Part shown: positions 54,474-64,000 of the stretch, one piece after another
How positions within the stretch are numbered: position 1 is the stretch's first letter
Layout: every line of letters begins with the position of its first letter
Assembly: GCA_006384855.1 (NCBI GenBank)
Contig: VCJN01003322.1
Location: 248,001-312,000 of the forward strand
Length of the DNA stretch: 64,000 bases
Direction of reading: 5' to 3'
Origin: Tetraselmis striata
Lineage: Eukaryota; Chlorophyta; Chlorodendrophyceae; Chlorodendrales; Chlorodendraceae
The notes under the pieces: model-generated
Told to the model about the DNA's origin: nothing
Database searches by the model: none
What the model saw: the letters and a program-made list of their open reading frames with translations, nothing else
Program-made: the position numbers and the translations under genes

Positions 54474-55717
54474 GTCGCCGAGTTCCAGCAACACTCGTCA
54501 ACCACAGCCACTTTTGAGTGGGGGACAGCCGTACACAGTAAGAAGCGCATATAGTTATGTGGTATTTCCAGGCGCTTTATATTCCCACCAAGCTGTTCAT
54601 GAGGGTTACTGCCGGGAGTGGGGCGCGCGAGGCTGGCTGTGCAAGGCTAAAGGCGTAGTCGCTCTTTCGCTCGAGTAGTCGCTGTTGCTGAACGACGAAT
54701 CACAGCATGTTATCACCCGGAGGAGCTTTGCAGCCCACATCTGCGTATAATTTCGCACAGGCTGCTCTTCAGACATGATTTAGGCGGGAGGGAGACCGAC
54801 ACACGTGTCACCAACAGCCAAGAACGACTCGTGGCGTAGCTTCAACGTAAAGTTGCGCCTGAAAGACCCTTGCGTGTATTTGCGAGGGAAGGCGTAGCTT
54901 GCCTAGCGACCTTACCTTGCGTGTAGTTGTCGTTAACTACATATTCGCTTGTAGTGTCATCCCTCGTCGAAAGAAAACTGTGGGACATGGCATGTAGCGA
55001 CTGCCAAGGGATACTTGCATGGTAGCGACTAGATAGCACATACGCTGTCACAGCATGTCTTGAACCGCCCAGCTGTAACAGCACTGTATGATAAATAAGC
55101 ACTGGTGTGCACAAAAAAGCATTTTTTGTAGTGCCGAGCGTAGCGTGGGCGGTGTACGAGTACAAGCATACACATGCGCTAGTTGCAGGAGCCACGCCTC
55201 AAGTTTCCCGCGAGCATCCATTACAAGCTGAAAAATACCTGAACTAGGCTGTTGGGCTCGAAGATCCGCAGGTGTTATTGCCGCTGGTGCAAAGCAGCAG
55301 ACACACGGCAAGTCTGCAATGGCGTCTGGCGTGAAGGAGTGGCTGCAGAGAATTTCGGTGGGTGTGCCAGCTCTCGGTTGCAGCGAGACGATCCCCGTGA
55401 GAGTTTTAACGATTAGGTTGTAAACGCACCAGGCCAGCTACTAGGATGACAAAGCTTAGTTTCATGCAGGCAAATGGTCCAAGATGTTTGCAGTCGAAGT
55501 GGTTTTTTGTGGCGTAACGGCTGCGGGGGGGGGGGGGGGGGGGGGGGGATCTTACTAGTCACTCGTATGAAGAACTGAATGGTATATGTCGACACATAGT
55601 CCACCGTTGGCAGCACATGTCTGGGCATAATTCAGTGCTTCGAAGCACTCTTGTACAGCAGGCGGTGCTGGAATAGTGACTGTCGTCTTACCTTGGAGCT
55701 CGCTTATTGGTTTGCAG
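54474..55717. other. Upstream region of the RB-related gene; possible first exon
   Basis: An ATG at 55319 opens MASGVKEWLQRIS followed by a donor-like GTGGGTGTG at 55358. It could be the first coding exon of the downstream gene but cannot be joined by phase with certainty. A 24-G run lies at 55525-55548. The rest shows no coding signal. Confidence 0.3.
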
Positions 55718-58700
55718 AGTTTGCATCCCGAGAAGGGCTGTGTCAGTTTTGGAGAACCTGTGATCAGAGAAATCAAGCTCTTGGATAAACGGATGGGCCG
55801 TCAGACCGCTGTAAGCCCCGCCCTGTGCCCTGCTGCACGTCCCCCCCCCTCTGCGTGCTCACCATGTCACAGCCCGAAACAGGGGACAATGCAGGTCCTA
55901 TCTGTTTGAGATTGCCATCTCAGAAATTGCTACAGACCGCCATCATGGCACAATCTATTGAGCCCTGCATGCACATTCTCTACGACATTGCATGAAGCTA
56001 ACACGCCAGTGCTAGAGCAATTAGTTTGACATGCCGGCCATCTGACCATGCAGGTGGACATTCTGAACGGAGCCCGTCTTTTGGCGAGGAAAGCCTTTCC
56101 CAGCGATATAACCTGGAGCAAGCCAGAAGCTGCTGCGGTAGATGGCTACGATGATGCGCCTGCAATGTCCACTTGGCAAGCCGCCGACCAAGCCCGTCAG
56201 CTGTACTACATGGTTCTCTACCTCTTTCTACAGGCACGCCGGAGCAGCAGCGCCGGGACAAACGACGCGCCACGCGCCACGCTGTCCGTGATCAAGCGCC
56301 CTGCCTTCCTGGCGGCGCTGATGGCATCCGCGGCAGAGCTGACCATGCTGGGATACTCAGACTACACTAAGGGCAGCAGGCCTTTCCCCGAGACTGCCGT
56401 CACACTGGTTGGCATGGAAGGCATGCTGGATCTCTGGGAAGGCATCCGGTGGTTCAGAACCTTGCTGGATCCGGATCTGGCCGGGCAGCCTGGGCCAGGA
56501 CTGCTGGGAGATCAGATTGTGCCGCCCCCGGCGGCCATCCAGCGGCACCTGAGCTTTATGAAAGTGAGCATTGAAGACACGATCGGATGGCAGCCTGACA
56601 GCGGCATTCTGGATGCCATGGTCCGCAGGGGAGGTCAGTGCCGACAAATCTCTGCCCCACCGGCTCCACTGCCTGAGTTTTGTTAAGGACACTCATTGCA
56701 TAAATTTCACTCAGCTATCTCATTTCAGCAGAGCGGTGCTGATGGCAAAGGTGGTGTGATCTCGCAGGTGATTCACTGCGTCTTTCGCGGGAATGTCCCG
56801 CCCTGCACGATTTCGTTGAGTCTACCTTCAGGCAGGCCACAACTAGGATGGACATCCTCGCTAACGACATCCTGTCTCTGGGAACCTCGGAGCCTGTGCC
56901 TCCTGAGGTGATTACTGCAACCACGCCTTTTGTTCCCTACTATTGTTTTCGAACCCAATCCCCCAAACGATGGGAAAACCGTTTGTATCTTAACGTTTCT
57001 CAGAATATATGTCAACCACTGCACGAAAATCCCCAACTCGACGCTTCAAAACAAGTTCATATTTTTGGGACTCGCGAATCCAATTCAATGGTACTGGTAC
57101 ATCAGTACCCAAGCATGCAATGTGCTTTCTCATGACCATACAGCAGCAGCCGCATATCGAGGAGTAATGGATTCCTTCGCCATGATCCTGGCATACCATA
57201 ACAGCAATAACAAGCAGCAGCCGGGAGCCATCAGCAGCTTCATCTTCATTTGCCATGTCGACTTTGGCCCTCACATGCTTACCACAACTTCTCAATGTAC
57301 AACGCACACATCCAATGTCGCGTACTTCCAACATGGCACCCAGGAAAAAGATGCAAACAGTGCCCTGCTGTACTCTTCTCATATTCCTGATGACGATACT
57401 TTTGCACCGAAACAAAGCAAAACAAAGCAACGAAGCGCTTGTTTTGTCAGGTGCTTCAGGTGGCACCTCGGTCAATACCCGGCAATGCTTATCTTGAGTA
57501 ACACAGGGATCTGTACCTACCCCCCTAGGTAGTACATCACCCATTGTTGGATATTGACCAGCTGGTGATTAGCTGCGCTGTGCTCATGTGTGTCGGTAGA
57601 GGCTGTTGGAGGCATGAGCATGCACCATCCCATTGATAACCCCCCCATCAGGTGCTGGATGCGTGCCGGGCCCACGTTCTCCACGTGCTGCAACACGCCC
57701 TGGAGCTGGTGTTGTATAGCGGCCATCTGTCAGCGGTTGTGGTGTGCTGGTACCTCCATGCCTGCCCAGAGCTTGCACTCTCCCCTCAGGGGCCAGGATG
57801 GGCACTCTATCTCGCTTGTCAACAGCAGTCTGACAATGAACGCTGAGCGAATCGTGCGGGGGCTTTCTTTCCCCATCCACTTTGCCTGACCATCAAGTAC
57901 GTGCCACTGCAGCATGCACTGGCTCATCGAGAGCGACGACCGCGTGAGAGCCTGCTTCAACTCTCCAAATGCTCTGCTCAGCATTCTGGAGGCCTTGTGC
58001 GCTGCCAGTCCTGTGGCCGTCCAGGTGAATGCACTGTTTTACAGTGCCATTTAACCGGGTCTCAAACATTGTGGACCGTTGCGTCCCTGGAGTATTCTGA
58101 CCATAGTATGGTCATAACTTCCCCTCTTCGTTCCCTGGATTGGTCCAAACCAAAGTTCTGCGCCAACCTCAAGTGACACAGACAATGCCCTACATTGTAT
58201 TTTGGGACACGCAGCAGGTGAGTGCAGGTCCAATGCTTCCCGCCCAGGCCCTGCATCATTGAGCACCTTCCATGCTGTTTCCCCGTCCATGCGCCCTGTA
58301 GACGCTTCACCTCATGGCGCCAGAATCGGAGTCCGGAGCGGAGCAGACATCCAATGCCGACGGCAGTGCTCTCCCCTTCCAGGTAGCGCTCAAGGCGTGT
58401 GCTGCCAGACTTGGCGCATTCTACTCGGAAACCTTTGTGCCTACAGCGGACGCCATCCGCACCAATGTGCCATCTCCAGAGCTCCAGCACGCGCAACAGC
58501 TGCCACAGCAGCAGCAAGCGATGGCAGCCCGCGAGCGCGGCTTTGAGCAGCTTCCCTTCAAACTGCTGAGGCGACAGTCTAGGAGATCGGTCCTGACCCC
58601 GCGCGACCTGAATATTGAGTATGGAGCAGATACGGAGCAGCCGCGGAAGGCCGGAGACTCTCCGGAGGAGTATCCAAGGATGACTGCCGCCCCGTCTCCA

Positions 58701-58889
58701 TCCCAGCCTGAGCAGGGGCTTCCGGGCCAGCGTGTGCAAGATTGGACCGAGCCTCGTCAATCAATGAAGGCCAGCAATAGCGGCAGCGCAAGCCGTGGGC
58801 CTGGTAGTTCAGGAAGCGTCAGAGCAGCGCCCATTGCCGCTGCGGCTGCTTCCGCAGCCAAACGCAGGCGCATGTCAGGCATGCGCTGA
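55718..58889 (+). CDS. Retinoblastoma-related pocket protein (RBR/MAT3-like), partial exon model
   Basis: Well-supported exons are 55718-55810, 56054-56633, 56768-56907 and 58302-58889. Likely exons are about 57652-57790 and 58107-58217. Pocket A covers AADQARQLYYMVLYLFLQAR, FLAALMASAAELTMLGYSDY, the FPETAVTLVGMEGMLDLWEG block, IQRHLSFMKVSIEDTIGWQP and GILDAMV, followed by ECPALHDFVESTFRQATTRM. Pocket B is seen in HVLHVLQHALELVLYSGHLS with VVCWYLHAC, VLRQPQVTQTMPYIVF and LGAFYSETFVPTADAIRTNV. The C terminus has TP/SP sites (LTPRD, SPEEYP) and a basic AKRRRMSGMR, a plausible NLS. RB proteins repress E2F-DP targets and couple cell size to division in algae. The pocket spacer and the N-terminal domain could not be modelled. 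Whether the gene is intact is open. Confidence 0.75.
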
Positions 58890-59312
58890 ACAGCTGCTGA
58901 CCGGCAGCGCCTACTGGCTTAGGTGGGCCAGCCCACTGACAACAACATGGCAGGAGCAACAAGATGCCAGCTAACTAAGGCAGAGGTTATGCATGATGTT
59001 CCTGCCGTCAATGGATGACATGATTACGTACAGTGCATTGCTTTAGTCTTGATAGATGCAGAGTAACACTGCGGACTGACCATAGGCAGCAGAAACAAAT
59101 CATTCCCAGGAAAATAGCAATTAAATGCTGTAGTATAAGTGATACGTCACACTCAACGCAACTGGCACTGATGCCCTGACCGACTGGTTGGCTTTATTCT
59201 TCTGCGCCATGGACCCACGTTCCATTCGCTGGTTCTCTCCAAAGACCTCCGTGAGCAAGCCGCCTGAGTAGTCCAGGCCACTGCTTGCCGCCACGGCCGG
59301 AACGATGGCTTG
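58890..59312. other. Convergent 3' flanks of the RB-related and permease genes
   Basis: 423 bases between two stop codons on opposite strands. No clear TGTAA was found for either gene. Confidence 0.4.
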
Positions 59313-61579
59313 CTAGTTGGTGAGCGAGGCCACTGCAGAATTGAGAATGACCAGAGTGGCAGCCCCGCCGACTCCGCAGAGCATGGCCTTCCCGCCGGGG
59401 ACAATGCGAATGTCAGCTGCTGGAGGAAGAGTACTGCCGTACCGCTCTTGCCACACCATCCACGCCGGCATCAGGCCAAAGAGCACAAGGACGCCGTACG
59501 TGCCGGCTGCATCAAGCGCCGAGAAGAACACTCCAGGGAAGAGCATGGCCAGGATGTATGGGGGGACCAGAGTGGCCAAGTACGGGACCGGCTGCTGCCG
59601 GCCGCTCCTCAGCTGCATGCCATCTGCGATGAAATCCGACAGCCCAAGCACAAAGCCGATGAAGGAGGTGGCCACCGCAAGGAATGAAAAGGCGTTGACG
59701 GCCAAGGAAAGAGATGGCTTGGCAAGCTGGAGGGCCTGCACGGGGTCGTTTCCTGCGGAGATGCTCCCCGTGTTGCCAAGAATGGCAGCCTCCCACGCGA
59801 GGAACATCCCAAAGGGCAGCAGGGTGCCGAGGACGATGGCTTGGCGGACCTAGCATGGACCAAGGCGCAGTGCTCAGCTGCACTCAAAACACGGAGATGG
59901 CAGCCGCAACCAGGCAGCAGGGGTGACGACAGGAAAGAGCTCCGCACCTTGCCAATGTCCCCCTCGAGGTTCGTGACGATCACCGGGACCACATTCTGGA
60001 ACACAAACGCCAGAGCGATGACAGGAAGGGTGCCAGGGACTTCCTCCCAGTTTGCCTTGGCCAGCTCTGCTGGATCCACCTCAAAGATGGCGGCGGATGT
60101 CAGCACCTATTCGAGCAAACACAACATGTGGTTGGTTCAGTCGGCTCACTTTCAGGCTGATAAATCCCCCATTGAAACGGGGTGCCGGAGTGCGTCTCCT
60201 GGGTCCACTAAGGCCAGATAGGCATGCGTAGCTCACCCCAAAGCTGAGTAACACTCCCGCGAAGAGAGTGTTGTTTATTGTGTCCAGGACAATGGTGCTC
60301 GAGAAGTAGCACATCGCGCCCAGTACGCCAGCGAACGAGAGCGAGCCCAGCCACGGCGGCATCCCTACCATGCCGTCCAATGCCTCCCCAGCTCGAGACA
60401 TGTCTGCGCATGGAGCAGAATCCGGGGCGCACTCAATACCGCGAAATAATGTACCATACAGCCAACAAGCGAGGGAAGAGCGTGCATGCATGCAGTCGCG
60501 AGCAATGGCGTTGGACACGCACATGCCACCAGCAAGCAGTAGTGAAGGAAGAGGTATGCCGCAGAGGCCACGCGGGTTCCGGTTTTCCCTACAGACAGCA
60601 AACGTCCGCAGCTCAATCCGCGTGCCCATGCACTTGCAGGACGCGCTGCATTTTTTTGCGCAGGCTGTTTGCTGAGGATTGCGGCCTCATGGCAGCCGCG
60701 TGATGAGCGGCGGGGGTGTGGCGACGATCGCGCGCACCGAGGGTCCTGCTAGCCATGGAGACGATCGAGACTCCGCCGCCGCCCAAGTCGCACATGGTGT
60801 TCATATTGACCTCCGCCAGCAGCAACGCCGTGACCATGGCGTAGCCCGCTCCGCCCGACAGCGCCACAGCCGATGCAGTGAAGCCCGCGGGCGCGGTGGT
60901 GTTGGGGAGCGCCAAGATGCCTGCCCCAACTGTGGTTCCAGCCACCAGGCTGATCGCGCCCATGAGGCTTCCGGGCTGATGGCGCATCGTGTCTGGGTCC
61001 AAGTTCGAAAACAGACGGTTCCTAGCCAACAGTAGCACAGCGTGTGTGCGCAGCACGCTTCAGCTGTGGATGCATTTTCCTCACATGTTCCGATTGCGCA
61101 TGCGCAGGGGCACCTAGGTTACCCGCTCGTCACTTGGTCAGGTGCGCCTACCCCTCTTCGGCCTTGGCAACATCTAGAAACACGTCCTTGCTCCCGCTGC
61201 CAGCACCACCCTCCGCCGTTTCCACTGTGCTGCCAGTCTCTTCATCCGCAACCCGCAGCCTGCTCTGTAGGCGTGACAGCACAGGACGACTGGCGTCATT
61301 GAACTGAGTGAGAGGGGAAGACAAAGGAAGGGGGAGGGCTCCGTGTTGCATGTCATCTCCTGAGCTTGCCTTTTCAGCACTAAAATGGCCACGCACTTGC
61401 TTCCTAGGCAGGGCAGCCCTCTGGCCACCCAGCTTGGCGGAGATCGCGCCCCCAGGGGGTGCCAAAATCCGCATCGTCCCCGCGCGGCGCCACGTCACAC
61501 CAGCCCGTCCAGCTGGCGGCGCAGTCGCGGCCGAAACGGCGGCGTTCCGGGCCGCCAGCCTCAGCGCGCCGCCCTGCAT
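59313..61579 (-). CDS. Aromatic amino-acid permease-like transporter (tyrosine/tryptophan permease type), 7 exons, about 515 aa
   Basis: The minus-strand exons, all phase-compatible, are 61579-61397, 61303-61152, 61021-60738, 60588-60523, 60403-60237, 60106-59948 and 59849-59313. An in-frame ATG at 61606 would add nine residues. The first two exons give an Ala/Arg/Ser-rich leader resembling a chloroplast transit peptide (MQGGALRLAARNAAVSAATA). The membrane part starts SLMGAISLVAGTTVGAGILA with the GxxxGAGILALP signature. It continues through AEVNMNTMCDLGGGGVSIVS, SAAYLFLHYCLLVAYMSRAG, TSAAIFEV, LPVIALAFVFQNVVPVIVTN, LPFGMFLAWEAAILG and FSFLAVATSFIGFVLGLSDF, to about 11 hydrophobic segments. 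This is the hydroxy/aromatic amino-acid permease pattern (TyrP/Mtr-like). A plastid-envelope location is an inference from the leader. Confidence 0.88.
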
Positions 61580-61606
61580 CCGGCAGAGAGGGGGCCAGAA
61601 GTACAC

Positions 61607-61737
61607 GCGCTGCGTATATATCGTGCTATCTAAAGCGCAGGGGACGTGCTGTTCTTTTCGACTTCGGGTGGCAGAACTGCTCCCTTTGGCCGCCTCCCCG
61701 CCGCATCATTTCGTCTGTGTTAAAAAACCGACAGATG
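61607..61737. other. 5' flank of the permease gene
   Basis: No feature called. GCGTATATATCG near 61611 is TATA-like on both strands, just outside the alternative ATG at 61606, so it is too close to be a confident TATA box. Confidence 0.25.
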
Positions 61738-62345
61738 ATTATATGCGATATTAATTAAGTCCCATGCCTATGGCATCGTGGCATTGCCTTGTGATCCTTG
61801 TGCCCGCCGTGCGGCGGTCCCTTTTGTAATCGGGGCTCACCCTTTCGGCATGCCCTCCAACCATTATTTTCCGGTCCGTATGGTGCCCGAAAACTTCGCA
61901 CTAAAATCCTGTAACCTCCGCAACTCCCGGCTAATTGTATCGATTCCGGGCTGGGTGCCCTCCCCAGTCCGGTGACAAAGTTTGTGGAAGTATTTCTCCG
62001 AACAATCTTCTCCTAATGGAGCCCACGTCTGACTTACCCCGTGCTATATATGTTTGCTGAACCCGGAGATTTCCGTAATTCCGAAATAAATATAGTTTGT
62101 TCCCAATAGTGCTGGATAGATGCTTTAGCTGCCGTGATCGATCACCGTTTAAATGATTCGAACCTTCGTGACCTGACCTTGGATATATTTCCTCCGGGCC
62201 CTTGGTCTGATAACAAATCCCGTACTATTTATTCTCATCTGTATTTGGTGGTGCTCGCCCATGAGGTTCCTGTCTTTGTCCGCGGGGGGGGGGGGGGGGG
62301 GGGGGGGGGGGGAGGGATTTACTTCAAATGCCGAAGTGTTTTTTG
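61738..62345 (+). repeat. Direct repeat copy 1 (about 600 bp)
   Basis: It matches 63001-63660 over its length: TGTGATCCTTGT, CGGCGGTCCCTTTTGTAATC, ACTAAAATC-TGTAACCTCCG, CCGGTGACA, CCTAATGGAGCCCACGTCTG, CCGAAATAAATATAGTTTGT. It then carries a protein-like stretch (62125-62280: IDALAAVIDHRLNDSNLRDL, TLDIFPPGPWSDNKSRTIYS, LVVLAHEVPVFVR) and a 29-G run (62284-62312). Confidence 0.8.
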
Positions 62346-63000
62346 TCTCTCGACTTTGTTGGGGTGGTGTGGACACCCTTCCTACGGCCATCACGCCCTT
62401 CCCTCAATTTTAGCCTCTCGCCCGCCTAGGCCACTGCTACAACCCCTGTGGCATGACGCATTTATATGACATATTTATTGTTGTTGATGACGTTGCTCTT
62501 CCCTTTCTTTTTGGTCATCAACAAATGTTGCGCCTCTGCATGGTTTGCTGCGCTGGCTGCGGTCGGCGGTGGCGGACGTCCTCGAGAGGAGATGTTGTCT
62601 TAGGTGAGATGCGGGCTTGTACGACGATCCGGTAGGGTGGATGGGTGGGAGAAAAAACAAAAAAAGGTGTGGCGTAGCATGCCGTGGTAGCGAGGTGGAG
62701 TTGTGGCCCGGTGTGACGTCGCACTTATGCTTAGACTGCCTTGCGCCCCGCTACACGTGTAGCAGTTATGCTCTGCTATATGCAAAGCCCTTCGACCCTT
62801 TGTATGCTCCTCTCGTCCCCGTGCATGTTCATGCGCAACGCTCCGAGCGTTGTTCCCGATAGCTCCGACTCGCCGTGTGTTGCCTTTAAATAGATGAACA
62901 TATTTGGTCCGGCGACGATGTGTCACATTGTGATCAATGGTGGTTGTTACGCCACTTTTATCATATCTCGGCAAGTGCTACAATGCACGTGCGTGCTTCA
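62346..63000. other. Spacer between the two direct repeats
   Basis: Short frames only. It contains GGTGGGTGGATGGGTGGG-like sequence near 62634 and nothing recognisable. Confidence 0.25.
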
Positions 63001-63660
63001 TATCATATGCGGTATGAAGTCCCATAGCATTTCGTGGTCAGTGCACTTTGTGATCCTTGTTCGCGCCATGCGGCGATCCCTTTTGTAATCAGGGCTCACG
63101 CCTTTCGGCATGCTCTCTGGCCATATTTTCCGGTCCGTCGTATGATGCCCAAAAACTTCACGGGAAGTTTTCGGGCATCATACACTAAAATCATGTAACC
63201 TCCGCAGCTCACGGCTAATTGTACCAATACGGCTAATTGTACCAGCTCCGGGCTCACTGGGCGCCTCCGCAATCCGGTGACATATAAGTATGTGGAGGTA
63301 TTTCTCGGGACAATCTTCTCCTAATGGAGCCCACGTCTGAGTCACCCCGTGCAATCATTGTTTGCCGAACCCGGAGATTTCCGTAATTCCGAAATAAATA
63401 TAGTTTGTTTCCGATAGTGCTGGACAGATGCCTTAGCTGCCGTGATTTATCCCCGTTTAAATAAATGATTCGAACCTTCGTGACATGTCCTTGGATATAT
63501 TTCCTCCGGCGCCCTTAGTCTGATAATAAATCCCGTATTACTTATTCTCATCCGTATATATGTGGTGGTGCTCGCCCACACGGTTCTCGTCTTTGTCCGG
63601 GGGGGGGGGGGGGGGGGGGGGGTTAGCATTCATTTTAAATATGCCGAGCTTGATATCTGT
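63001..63660 (+). repeat. Direct repeat copy 2 (about 650 bp), leading into recombinase element copy C
   Basis: Same content as copy 1, including a 24-G run (63599-63622) at the homologous site. It differs by a 42-bp near-perfect hairpin at 63141-63182 absent from copy 1. Just after the G run, the sequence enters the ORF1-like block of a third recombinase-family copy, so the repeat may be the 5' part of that element. Confidence 0.8.
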
Positions 63661-64000
63661 GTTTTTGTCTCCCATGATGACGTGTCTTGGGCGCCACATA
63701 TGGCTGCTCTTTCGTTGCCCTCGACGAGCTGCCGCCTTACGTCCCCGCTGCTAATCAAGACTTTACCCCCTACCTCGCACGCGCCCGGAATCACGCCGAG
63801 GCCATCAAGGCGTTTCGCTTTCGTCTTGCCTTCTTGCGGAGACTAAACGAGATCAAGCGTGTGCAAGGTGATCATCAAGGTGTGATGGACGTACTGCGGG
63901 CTCAGCATGTTCAACCGGCAGCGGAGCATTTGGGCCATGCGGTTTTCGGGGACCTGATAAAAAAAGACTAAGAGCGTCGGGTTTTCGAGGCGACGGTCGC
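63640..64000 (+). pseudogene. ORF1-like block of recombinase element copy C, cut by the window edge
   Basis: The plus-strand frame has YAELDICVFVSHDDVSWAPH upstream, then a frame change. It continues FVALDELPPYVPAANQDFTP, YLARARNHAEAI, FRLAFLRRLNEIKRVQGDHQ, GVMDVLRAQHVQPAAEHLGH and AVFGDLIKKD, with a stop (TAA at about 63969), then ERRVFEATVA after it. It aligns with the blocks at 9.3-9.5 kb and 33.2-33.5 kb. The rest of the element, with its recombinase, would lie beyond the window. Confidence 0.6.

Noticed and set aside
56930-57532. A 200-codon plus-strand frame inside the RB-related gene
   Set aside because: It follows a clear donor at 56907 and has no pocket-domain similarity. It may be intron or the variable pocket spacer, but no splice-compatible exon could be defined.
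57920-58023. Possible extra RB exon (HWLIESDDRVRACFNSPNAL, flanked by AG and GT)
   Set aside because: Splice sites are present, but the peptide does not fit pocket B between the flanking exons and a second frame is equally open. Left out of the model.
61738-63660. The two 600-bp repeats as LTRs of a retrotransposon
   Set aside because: No TG...CA ends, no polypurine tract or primer site, and no pol between them.
1-64000. Bacterial-style operons, promoters and ribosome-binding sites
   Set aside because: Genes are spliced and monocistronic with algal poly(A) signals. The bacterial-like GTG/TTG starts in long frames are artefacts.

Overview
This looks like nuclear DNA of a green alga, probably Chlorophyceae (Chlamydomonas/volvocine-like). 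The host genes are intron-rich, with short GT-AG introns and a moderately GC-rich, alanine-heavy protein style. Several carry a TGTAA motif downstream of the stop, the usual poly(A) signal in these algae. The gene set is plant-type: a group I WRKY factor, a retinoblastoma-related pocket protein, an aromatic amino-acid permease-like carrier, a prohibitin and a small F-box protein. The species cannot be named from the sequence alone.

Host genes are islands in a repeat sea. (i) 0.65-1.2 kb, minus: 3' exon of a glutamine-rich protein. (ii) 11.7-15.8 kb, plus: an eight-exon WRKY gene, tail-to-tail with a minus-strand PDZ-like gene (16.2-16.7 kb). (iii) 36.3-37.0 kb, plus: a three-exon F-box gene. 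(iv) 38.2-39.7 kb, minus: a three-exon prohibitin gene. (v) 55.7-58.9 kb, plus: an RB-related gene, tail-to-tail with a seven-exon permease gene (59.3-61.6 kb, minus).

Between them lie several classes of mobile DNA. There are two copies and one partial copy of a tyrosine-recombinase element with no visible reverse transcriptase (7.3-10.3, 33.1-35.9 and 63.6-64 kb). Degenerate non-LTR reverse transcriptases sit at 4.3-7.1, 43.5-46.4 and 50.2-50.8 kb. A 5'-truncated non-LTR element at 40.2-41.3 kb has a 14-bp target-site duplication. Chromodomain Ty3/gypsy elements occur as a 1.8-kb internally deleted copy with both LTRs (41.4-43.2 kb) and a degenerate pol with a 3' LTR (50.8-53.3 kb). Degenerate DNA-transposon genes occupy 20.7-32.6, 48.1-50.0 and 53.4-54.1 kb. 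A foldback/MITE-like element lies at 10.4-11.0 kb and a ~380-bp satellite at 2.8-4.3 kb.

Two window-wide oddities stand out. About twenty pure poly(C)/poly(G) runs of 13-39 bases are present, and in the WRKY, F-box and prohibitin genes every one lies in an intron with C on the sense strand, often just after the 5' splice site. The tyrosine-recombinase element also appears in arrangements (A1...B1 and B1-A2-B2) that recall either DIRS/PAT split direct repeats or circle-mediated tandem insertion.

All exon models were built by eye from reading frame, splice consensus and phase. Family names come from remembered motif patterns, not from database searches.
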